Of a DNA stretch of 18,274 nucleotides, positions 1-7,503 are shown in pieces (within the stretch, counting starts at the first letter, position 1; each line of letters begins with the position of its first letter). The position numbers and the translations under genes were made by a program. Source of the DNA: Pleionea sp041591085 (GTDB lineage Bacteria > Pseudomonadota > Gammaproteobacteria > Enterobacterales > Kangiellaceae); assembly GCA_041591085.1 (NCBI GenBank), contig JBFHSP010000040.1, forward strand, positions 1 through 18,274, given 5' to 3'. The notes beneath the pieces were generated by a model that did no database searches, was not told the origin of the DNA, and saw nothing but the letters and a program-made list of their open reading frames with translations.

Positions 1-1567
1 AGTGTTACCAATTTACGGTGGACAACCTTATCCGCCACAGCTTAAACAGTTGGAGCGTGGTGTTCATGTGGTAGTAGGTACGCCTGGTCGAATTATGGAC
101 CATATGCGCCGTGGCTCATTAAAGTGGGATAGTTTGAAAACTTTGGTTCTGGATGAGGCCGATGAAATGTTACGCATGGGCTTTATTGATGATGTCGAGT
201 GGATTCTAGAGCATACCCCCAAGCAGCGCCAAATTGCCTTATTTTCTGCCACCATGCCCAAACCAATTAAAAAAGTGGCTGAGCGCTTTTTAAGAGATCC
301 TGAACATATTGTTATTGAGAGTAAACAAAAAACCGCCAGTACGATTGAACAGCTTTTTTTAACGGTTAGTAATAATTACAAGTTAGAAGCACTTACTCGA
401 GTTTTAGAAAGTGAAAATTCTGATGCGACCATTATTTTTGTAAGAACCAAAATGGCGTGTGATGAGCTTTCTAAAAAATTAACCGCAAGAGGATTTGCTG
501 CTGAAGCCATTCATGGCGATATGCAACAAAAACAACGCGAACAAATGGTTCAGCAGCTGAAAGATGGCAAAATCGACATTATTATTGCGACCGATGTCGC
601 TGCGCGCGGTCTTGATGTGGAGCGTATCTCTCACGTTATCAATTATGACATTCCTTACGACTCTGAAAGCTATGTGCATCGCATTGGTCGTACGGGAAGA
701 GCGGGTCGTAGTGGTAAGGCGATATTGTTTATCACCCCAAGAGAGCGTCATTTATTGCGCATGATTGAGCGTAATAACTCAACTGAAATTGCCAGAATGC
801 AATTGCCGAGTGTTGAAACCATCAATGATGAGCGTACGCGTCGTTTCTTTGATGAAGTTCAACTAGCAATTATTGAAGGGGCTCATCAAGACTATTTGAA
901 TTTGATTGAACAAATTCAAAACGAACATAATCAGTCGGGTGTTGAAGTTGCGGCCGCTATTGCCAGCTTGATGTTTAAAGATAAGCCATTATTGCTTGAG
1001 TCATTACCCGATATTCCTCAAGAAGATGAAGGGCGAGATCGTGGACGTCAAGGTAAACGAGGCGAAAGAGGTGACCGAGGTGATCGAGGAGACCGTCAAT
1101 CGGGTTCTCGTGGAAAAGCACCAATCAATACTAAGGCTGCTAATTTAAAAGGTGATCCCGATGTTCAGCTTGAGCGCTATGTGATTCATGTAGGCCGTGA
1201 TCACGGTGTCAACCCTAAAAACATTGTGGGAGCAATTGCAAACGAAGGTGATATTAGCAGTCGTTATATTGGCGATATTAAATTATTCGATGAAGTTTCC
1301 ACAGTCGATTTGCCTGCTGGCATGCCAGCCGAAACGCTTTCTATTTTGAGTAAAGCCCGAGTGTGTGGTCAGTCTCTTAATATTCAATTAGCTTCTGAAT
1401 ATGCTCAAGGTGATTTTTCCGGAGGTTCAAAAGGCCGCTCAAAAGGTGGTGACGGGAAAAAACGTGGCGACGGTAAAAAGAGAAAGGGTGGTAGTAAAAG
1501 TAACGCCAGCCAACCAAGAGAAAAATCTTTCGATAAAAAGCCCAAAAAGAAGAAAAAGAAAGAATAG
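1..1567 (+). CDS. deaD: DEAD-box ATP-dependent RNA helicase, DeaD/CsdA type (5' truncated)
   Basis: Cytoplasmic RNA helicase that unwinds structured RNA using ATP, in this subfamily usually in ribosome assembly and cold-stress RNA metabolism. The gene enters from the left edge; the first GTG at 2 is an internal valine, because motifs Q, I and Ia are missing. Counting from that codon, the visible motifs are GG at 6-7, TPGR at 27-30, DEAD at 51-54, SAT at 82-84, IIFVRT at 144-149, ATDVAARGLD at 196-205 and HRIGRTGRAG at 226-235. A DbpA-like RNA-binding domain follows at about 389-464, after an Arg/Gly/Asp-rich linker (about 343-372) with repeated GDR triplets. The protein ends in a very basic Lys/Gly tail finishing in a run of lysines. 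Both RNA-binding features favour DeaD over RhlE or SrmB. It converges on the gene at 1643. Function is very secure; which DeaD paralogue this is remains less so. Confidence 0.95.
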   Translation, partial: VLPIYGGQPYPPQLKQLERGVHVVVGTPGRIMDHMRRGSLKWDSLKTLVLDEADEMLRMGFIDDVEWILEHTPKQRQIALFSATMPKPIKKVAERFLRDPEHIVIESKQKTASTIEQLFLTVSNNYKLEALTRVLESENSDATIIFVRTKMACDELSKKLTARGFAAEAIHGDMQQKQREQMVQQLKDGKIDIIIATDVAARGLDVERISHVINYDIPYDSESYVHRIGRTGRAGRSGKAILFITPRERHLLRMIERNNSTEIARMQLPSVETINDERTRRFFDEVQLAIIEGAHQDYLNLIEQIQNEHNQSGVEVAAAIASLMFKDKPLLLESLPDIPQEDEGRDRGRQGKRGERGDRGDRGDRQSGSRGKAPINTKAANLKGDPDVQLERYVIHVGRDHGVNPKNIVGAIANEGDISSRYIGDIKLFDEVSTVDLPAGMPAETLSILSKARVCGQSLNIQLASEYAQGDFSGGSKGRSKGGDGKKRGDGKKRKGGSKSNASQPREKSFDKKPKKKKKKE

Positions 1568-1635
1568 ACTTCTCGAGATATTCTTTTCGTGATTTTAAAA
1601 GACTGTTTTTAAATGTTTTACTTGGCATTTGGGAG

Positions 1636-1662
1636 CCGTCTTTTATTTCGGGATAAAGACGG
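1636..1662. terminator. Inverted repeat at the convergent gene junction, possible bidirectional terminator
   Basis: Perfect 8-base arms CCGTCTTT (1636-1643) and AAAGACGG (1655-1662) close an 11-base loop, with TAT/ATA able to extend the stem inward across one bulged T. It lies between the ends of two convergent genes and overlaps the stop codon of the minus-strand gene. Neither side has a clean T-run (plus strand continues ATTTATTACC), so termination is inferred from position and stem strength rather than from a canonical signature. Confidence 0.4.
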
Positions 1663-4600
1663 ATTTATTACCTAGAACTTCCTTAAGAAGATTGATGTCA
1701 CATGGCTCATGTAATAAAAAGCCTTGTAAAAAATCGCACTTTAAATCCTTAAGGAAGTTGAATTGCTCAATCTCTTCAATACCTTCAGCAGTGACCTTCA
1801 TACCAAGTGAATGACTCATACTGATAATAGCCGCCACTACTTTTTTCTTATCTTTGTCTCGGGTGACGTTTTCAATAAAACTACGATCAATTTTAACGGT
1901 ATCTAATGGAAAATCATGTAAGTAACTGAGTGATGAAAACCCAGTGCCAAAGTCATCAAGAGCTATCGAAATTCCCTGATTATGCATTGCTTGCATATAG
2001 GATATAGCAGCATCATTATCGTACATAGAAACACTTTCCGTTACTTCAACTTCAAAATGAGAAGTAGGAAATGATTCTGAGGTTAAAATGGCCAGTATGT
2101 TGTCAACCATGTCGGCTTGTTGAAACTGCAATGGAGATAAATTAACCGCCATTTTTCCGGTAAATAAGTCTTGTGCAATAAGAGGTTTAATTTCTTGGCA
2201 GGCTCGCCGAATGATTTGTTCGGATAATAAATTAATAAGCCCCCGCTCTTCGGCTATGTGGATAAATTGAACAGGACTAATCCAACCGAGCTTTTGGTTA
2301 TACCAGCGAGCTAAAACTTCAAGGCTGTCTACTAGCCCTGTTTCGGTGTTTATTTTGAGCTGATAAAACGGAATAAACTTATTGGTTTTAATATCCTCTC
2401 TAATTTCTTCGGCTATTTCAAAATCTTGGCGAGCTTTCAAGTTCATTTTTTTGTTGTACCACTGAACTCGTTTATATTTATTCTTTTTAGCTTCGTACAT
2501 GGCGGTATCGGCATTTCTAAATAATCGCTCAAAACTTAATCCATGCTGAGGAAAAGAAGCAATGCCAATACAACAGGTGGCTCTTAGTTTGTATTCATCA
2601 ATATCAATCGAGTGATTTACAAGATCACATATTTGGATGGCAATATTCTTGATAAAATCGGCCGATGCTCTATTAGGTTGAATGCAATACTTTGCAACGT
2701 AATTGGTGGGTAATAGAATCAGAAATTCATCGCCTCCCAGACGAGCTAATGTTATTTCGTGATCTAAATGCATCCTTAAATTTTGCGACATCTTTTGTAA
2801 AAATCGATCACCTACACCGTGACCAAGTGAATCATTGATGGCTTTGAAGTTGTCTAAATCCATAAACATAAGGGCAAAAGATTTAAATTTTTCCTCAGTC
2901 GACAATTGAATTTCATTTTCTACAAGACGCTCAAAGTTGCTTCTATTTGGGAGCATGGTGAGCTCATCAAAAAATGCCAGCTCTTTGAGCTTTTTCTCAT
3001 GTTGCTTTCGTTCAGTGATATCAGAAAGAATCGCGACAAAATGAAACTTTCCTTGGTTTTGATTTGAAGTCAGGTTGTTTTCTTGTATTTTATCGATAAC
3101 TATTTCGACCGGAAATACTTCTCCAGACTTTCGAGAGGCATACAATTCTCCTTGCCACTTGGTTCCATGCTCAACACTATCTAGGATTTGAGCAAAGTTT
3201 GTGCTAGTAGGTTCATCTGTTTGGGGTAATGAAAAATATTTACCCATCATTTCATTTTCGCTAAAACCGGTCATTGCTAGGTAGCCTTTATTAACCGAAG
3301 CGATTTTATTGTTAAAATCGAATAACAATACGCCTTCTGAAGTGTTTTCAAATAGCTTTGAAGTCACAGAAAGTTGCTCGTTTTTTTCTTTAATGGCTCT
3401 AACTTCGCGAATTCGCTGCCAAGCAAAACTGGACAATATTAAACAGGTTATAAAAATATAAAGAGAGTAAGCCCACCAAGTTTTCCAAGGAGGAGGCTCA
3501 ACAATAATGGTAAGCTTGGTCGAGTTGTCATTCCATCGATTAAGATGATCTGAAGCTTTAAGCTCGAACTCGTAGTGCCCCGGATCTAGGTTAGTGTAAG
3601 TTGCAAACCGTCGATTGGAATTGGTGTAAAGCCATTGTTGGTCAAAACCGTGAAGACGGTAAGCAAACTGAGTATATCTTGGTTCTAAAAAGTCGAGTAA
3701 TGCAAAACCTAGAGTAAAATGAGTTAAGTTATGGTGAAAGACCAACTCTTCGGTAAATTGAATACTAGAATGATTTAAAGGCGTTTTTTTGTGGTCTGCA
3801 TCGATTAGCGCGTTTTGATTGTTAATTAACAGTTGATTAATCAATGGTTTTCTATTTGTTTGTTCTAGGACGACTTCATTTGGATTAAAAAAAGTCACTC
3901 CTTGAAAGCCTGAAAATACCAATATACTTGAAGAGGCGGCTCCTAGCCCTACCGAATAATCTGAGAGCACTCCATCGACTGGACTGAGGTTAAGGATTTT
4001 TTCGGACGTGGCATTTAATACGCTTACGCCTTGAGTAGTCGAAATCCAAATATCTTCTTTGCTTTTTCCAATGTAACCAATGGCATTGGTACTGAGTCCT
4101 TCGTTTTGTCCAAAAGATTTAACCGAGGGTAATTCACTCATTGTTCGTGATTGAGCCCACTCTAACTTTAGTACTCCCAAATTTTGAGTTCCTAGCCAAA
4201 GCGTTTGATTGTTATCTGGAAGTATTGACTGAATGGAACTGGTGTTTAATTGTTTATTGAGTGCGCTTAAGTCATATAAAGTGAGTTGAGAAGAAATATA
4301 AAGTAATCCCTTGTTTAAACTTGCAATCCACCAACCGTTAAGAACAGGATCTTTAATGATTCCTTGTTCTGTTATAGATAAAGAAGATGCTTTTTCTTTA
4401 TCTATGCTACCTCCAAATAAGAGAGTGAGTTCATCGAGTTGTTCATCAAAAAGCCACAAACCTTGGTTTCTTGTTCCAATCAGAAAAGCGCTGGCTGAAA
4501 CTTGAGCCATGGCGACTATTTGAGGGTAAACTTCAAGCGTATCAAACGAAACCTTTTTACCAGAAGAGGCAGTGTTGTCTGACAGCGCATTTCTGAAAAG

Positions 4601-5974
4601 ACCATTTTGATCACCGTAAATCCATACACTGCCTTGTTGATCGGTAAATATAAAACGAATTCGACTTTTAGAGTTTGGACCAAATATTTCACTGGGCGTA
4701 TATCGCGCCAACATTGAAAATTGGTTATCGTACTTGAGTAAAGAAGAATTATTAGCTATCCAAAATGATTGGTCGAAGTCAGAAAAGTGAACACTGGAAA
4801 CGGCTGTTTCTGATAAACCATTGGCTTGATTAAATTCAGCAAGTAATTTGCCAAATTGCCTTGCTTTTAATGAGGTGTAATTGAGGCCCTGTTCCCAAGT
4901 GCCAACATAGAGTGTGTCATTAGATACTAAAACAGAGCTGACGCTAAGATCATTCAAGCCAATGGTATTGTTTTTAATTGGGCGATGAACAAAGCTTTCA
5001 AGGCTATCTGTATTGAGTTCAATTAATCCTCCGCCAATTTGCGCAATCCAAAGCGTGTTCTCTCCAGATTTTGTTAAGCTATTGAATCTGAGTTTATTGT
5101 TTGCATTTTTAATTGGCACATGCTCAATTTGATTGGTTTTTAAATTGAGTCGGTGTAAGCCTCCGCGGTAGGTACTGATCCATATATACTCACCTGAATC
5201 GGTTAAAATATCGGTGACATTATTATCATTAAGCCCATGTTCTGTAGTATAGGGAATATTTTCTAAAGTTTTCGGATCGAACAGGCTTAGCCCTGCTCCT
5301 GGAAATCGTAAAAAAGGGGTGTAACTATAGCCTAGCCAAAGTTTTCCGTTGGGAGCTTCTTTAATAATTCGAACGGTATTGGAATTAAGGGTTTTGATTT
5401 GGTTACCGAAGTTTTGAAAACGAATGAAGGAGTCTGTTTTTGGGTTGTATAAATTGATCCCCGCTTCGGCGGTCGCAGCCCAAACTTGTCCTTTACTATC
5501 GACTAAAATATCAAGTATTTGGTTACCTGACAGACTGGCTTTATTTGATGGATCATGACGATAATGGGTAAACTTTTCTGTTTTTGGGTTATATCGACTC
5601 ATTCCTCCACTTGCCGTTCCAACCCAAAGATTGCCTTGATTATCTTCCGCTAAAGACCAAATAAAATTGTCAGAAATACTATCAGGGTTGAGTCTATCGT
5701 GGGTAAAGACTCTGGATTCATAACCATCAAATCGATTCAGTCCATCTTGAGTAGCTAGCCAAAGATAACCATCGCTCGTTTGCACCATATCAATCACAGA
5801 AGACTGACTCAAGCCTTGTTCTTTGCTAAGCGACTTAAAAAATAATGGCTCTCCGACAGCTAACAACCCGTTAGAAAAGATTAAACAAAAGAAAAAACAC
5901 AGCGTTTTATTCAAATTGCTGCCGACTAAACCCATAGTTTTACGCAGTCCGTGGTATTGATTGCTGAACCCCAT
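1643..5974 (-). CDS. Periplasmic beta-propeller sensor with PAS, GGDEF and EAL domains (c-di-GMP synthesis/turnover)
   Basis: Inner-membrane signalling protein of 1443 residues. An N-terminal hydrophobic signal (about 20-42) leads to a periplasmic region with many Reg_prop-type blades (about 45-750; recurring W-motifs such as LWLAT, LWVGT, IWIST), then a Y_Y_Y domain (about 765-830). One transmembrane helix (about 833-853) is followed by a cytoplasmic PAS domain (about 870-990), GGDEF (about 1000-1175) and EAL (about 1190-1435). The GGDEF motif is intact. The inhibitory RxxD I-site is absent: Asp and Ile stand where its Arg and Asp would be. The EAL motif reads EVL, but the other expected metal or catalytic positions are present (VNLS, EVTES, LDDFGTG, VKIDRS, AEGIE, LQGF), so phosphodiesterase activity is plausible. 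Start uncertain: ATG at 5974 lacks a clear Shine-Dalgarno, as does the internal ATG at 5935, which would also leave a complete signal peptide. It lies 131 bases downstream of the CvpA-like gene. The inducing signal is unknown. Confidence 0.93.
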   Translation of the reverse strand: MGFSNQYHGLRKTMGLVGSNLNKTLCFFFCLIFSNGLLAVGEPLFFKSLSKEQGLSQSSVIDMVQTSDGYLWLATQDGLNRFDGYESRVFTHDRLNPDSISDNFIWSLAEDNQGNLWVGTASGGMSRYNPKTEKFTHYRHDPSNKASLSGNQILDILVDSKGQVWAATAEAGINLYNPKTDSFIRFQNFGNQIKTLNSNTVRIIKEAPNGKLWLGYSYTPFLRFPGAGLSLFDPKTLENIPYTTEHGLNDNNVTDILTDSGEYIWISTYRGGLHRLNLKTNQIEHVPIKNANNKLRFNSLTKSGENTLWIAQIGGGLIELNTDSLESFVHRPIKNNTIGLNDLSVSSVLVSNDTLYVGTWEQGLNYTSLKARQFGKLLAEFNQANGLSETAVSSVHFSDFDQSFWIANNSSLLKYDNQFSMLARYTPSEIFGPNSKSRIRFIFTDQQGSVWIYGDQNGLFRNALSDNTASSGKKVSFDTLEVYPQIVAMAQVSASAFLIGTRNQGLWLFDEQLDELTLLFGGSIDKEKASSLSITEQGIIKDPVLNGWWIASLNKGLLYISSQLTLYDLSALNKQLNTSSIQSILPDNNQTLWLGTQNLGVLKLEWAQSRTMSELPSVKSFGQNEGLSTNAIGYIGKSKEDIWISTTQGVSVLNATSEKILNLSPVDGVLSDYSVGLGAASSSILVFSGFQGVTFFNPNEVVLEQTNRKPLINQLLINNQNALIDADHKKTPLNHSSIQFTEELVFHHNLTHFTLGFALLDFLEPRYTQFAYRLHGFDQQWLYTNSNRRFATYTNLDPGHYEFELKASDHLNRWNDNSTKLTIIVEPPPWKTWWAYSLYIFITCLILSSFAWQRIREVRAIKEKNEQLSVTSKLFENTSEGVLLFDFNNKIASVNKGYLAMTGFSENEMMGKYFSLPQTDEPTSTNFAQILDSVEHGTKWQGELYASRKSGEVFPVEIVIDKIQENNLTSNQNQGKFHFVAILSDITERKQHEKKLKELAFFDELTMLPNRSNFERLVENEIQLSTEEKFKSFALMFMDLDNFKAINDSLGHGVGDRFLQKMSQNLRMHLDHEITLARLGGDEFLILLPTNYVAKYCIQPNRASADFIKNIAIQICDLVNHSIDIDEYKLRATCCIGIASFPQHGLSFERLFRNADTAMYEAKKNKYKRVQWYNKKMNLKARQDFEIAEEIREDIKTNKFIPFYQLKINTETGLVDSLEVLARWYNQKLGWISPVQFIHIAEERGLINLLSEQIIRRACQEIKPLIAQDLFTGKMAVNLSPLQFQQADMVDNILAILTSESFPTSHFEVEVTESVSMYDNDAAISYMQAMHNQGISIALDDFGTGFSSLSYLHDFPLDTVKIDRSFIENVTRDKDKKKVVAAIISMSHSLGMKVTAEGIEEIEQFNFLKDLKCDFLQGFLLHEPCDINLLKEVLGNKSVFIPK

Positions 5975-6105
5975 TAAGTACGATCAATTTACACTCATCT
6001 CATATTTTTATAAGTGTAGTCTAATCTCAAGTTTTTATATTCTTAATAACGGAACTTTAAGTGCGTTAAGATAAGATTCAAAAGGAGCTCATTTGGCTTA
6101 ATCCG

Positions 6106-7281
6106 TTAGTTGGGTTTTATTGGCTTTTGTCCTTCATATTGTGGTTTATCGGAATAGTGTACTTTGCCTTTTTCATCGACCCATTTATAAATTAAAACAG
6201 GTTCAGATGCGTTGAAGGATTGCGATGTACTGGGAGTTTTCAAGTGTTCAGCGCTGTTGGACCTGACTTCTTGGTATTGAATATTGATGTGGCCTTGGCG
6301 TAATTGCTGTTTAAATGCTTCAGCATCAGCAGATGCAACTCTTTCAAAAAGTTGCAGTAATCGGTCATCATTTAAAAGTTGAATAAAACGGCCTTGTTGT
6401 ATTTGTTCTCGGATAGCAGCACTCGAAAATATCGATTGAATTTCAGGATCAAATTGAACAAAACGAGCTTTCGCCCAAATGTCAGCAAAAGCTTCCGCAT
6501 GGCGAAGTGGGGTATTGTCGTTTTTAAACCGATCTTGGGTTAACTGTTGATAGTTAGGTTGGCGAATTAACTGTTGAAACTCAGGCATCATTGCAATTTG
6601 CTCAGGCTCTAGGCTATCAAATACTTTTTGGTTGCTAATGTTGTTAAAAAGAGACTTAAATTCATTGGATTGAGTCATTTTTTCAATGTGATCCATCGTA
6701 ACCTGAGGGTTTTCGATAAGTTGTACACTCAGATCATTAAGTTCGTTCGAATCCGACGCCATTGAAAGCATTTGTTTTGCTCCAAAACCCACCAAGTGAT
6801 TGGCAAGTTTCTGTAAAGTATCTTTAGATTGTGGATCGGCTAACGGTGCTACATTATTGTCAAAATCCTCTGTTAATAAGGATGAAAATGGCTTAGAGGG
6901 AATAAATGCCAACATCCACACGGCGATTAATCCAATCACCGAACCCACTGCAGAAGCAATCAAGGCGCCACCAATTCGTTGATTCATTCTGGGAGAATGG
7001 GTGGAAACACCGGCCCATTTAAGCAAAAGGGTTATTAATAAATTACTGATGGATGAACTTGCTAAGAAGACCAAACAGCCGCTTACGGCTAAGGCCGCAA
7101 GTCCTCTAATCTCGGTAAAACCTTTTAACCAGTCGGCTACAGGCTCAATCAATACAATGGTTGCAACGTATGCAATGGCCAGCGATATGATACTAAATAC
7201 AAACTGAGCCGCGCCTTTTCTGAACCCTTGAATAGCAAAAAAAGTGACCACAATCAAAAAGACAATTTGGTGAGTAGCCAT
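6106..7281 (-). CDS. CvpA-family membrane protein with C-terminal DUF4124-like segment
   Basis: 391 residues from the start chosen here. The open frame extends upstream to 7398, but those extra 39 residues are basic and look untranslated, whereas the ATG at 7281 follows a good AAGGAAG ribosome site by about 7 bases and begins directly with the first membrane helix. Four hydrophobic segments (about 5-20, 26-47, 60-88 and 104-127) and the RIGGALIASAVGSVIGL stretch resemble the CvpA (colicin V production) family of inner-membrane proteins. A long polar region of about 220 residues with no recognised motif follows. The last 30 residues (YKWVDEKGKVHYSDKP and neighbours) match the DUF4124 pattern usually seen near the N-terminus of exported proteins. 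Classical CvpA is about 160 residues, so this is a much extended member. It is divergent from copA and upstream of the propeller gene on the same strand. Family assignment is moderately sure; function is unknown. Confidence 0.8.
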   Translation of the reverse strand: MATHQIVFLIVVTFFAIQGFRKGAAQFVFSIISLAIAYVATIVLIEPVADWLKGFTEIRGLAALAVSGCLVFLASSSISNLLITLLLKWAGVSTHSPRMNQRIGGALIASAVGSVIGLIAVWMLAFIPSKPFSSLLTEDFDNNVAPLADPQSKDTLQKLANHLVGFGAKQMLSMASDSNELNDLSVQLIENPQVTMDHIEKMTQSNEFKSLFNNISNQKVFDSLEPEQIAMMPEFQQLIRQPNYQQLTQDRFKNDNTPLRHAEAFADIWAKARFVQFDPEIQSIFSSAAIREQIQQGRFIQLLNDDRLLQLFERVASADAEAFKQQLRQGHINIQYQEVRSNSAEHLKTPSTSQSFNASEPVLIYKWVDEKGKVHYSDKPQYEGQKPIKPN

Positions 7282-7315
7282 GGTATAGCTTCCTTGAGCT
7301 CTAAATAGTAGCTTG

Positions 7316-7321
7316 AGTATA
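7316..7321 (-). promoter_or_regulatory. Candidate -10 box for the CvpA-like gene
   Basis: On the minus strand this reads TATACT, five of six matches to the sigma-70 -10 consensus. It would give a 5' leader of about 28 bases before the ATG at 7281 and its AAGGAAG ribosome site. No good TTGACA-like -35 is found 16-18 bases upstream, so the call rests on the -10 alone. Confidence 0.3.
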
Positions 7322-7503
7322 ACGAATCTTGAGTTAGCGCTTCTAGACCTAGGCAAAAAACTGCATAATTTTTTCCGTATGATTGCCAAGCTATTCAAAT
7401 GGGATTGATTTGTCTCAAAGCGAAAAATTTTTTATTTGCTAGATTAATACTGTCATAATTTTGTTTATTTGCTTGTTAACATCCAGTTTTAAGTGAGTTC
7501 CAC

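Noticed and set aside
7282..7398. N-terminal extension of the CvpA-like frame to an ATG at 7398
   Set aside because: The added 39 residues are basic and unlike the family, while the ATG at 7281 has a good ribosome site and begins at the first membrane helix. A candidate promoter also falls inside the extension.
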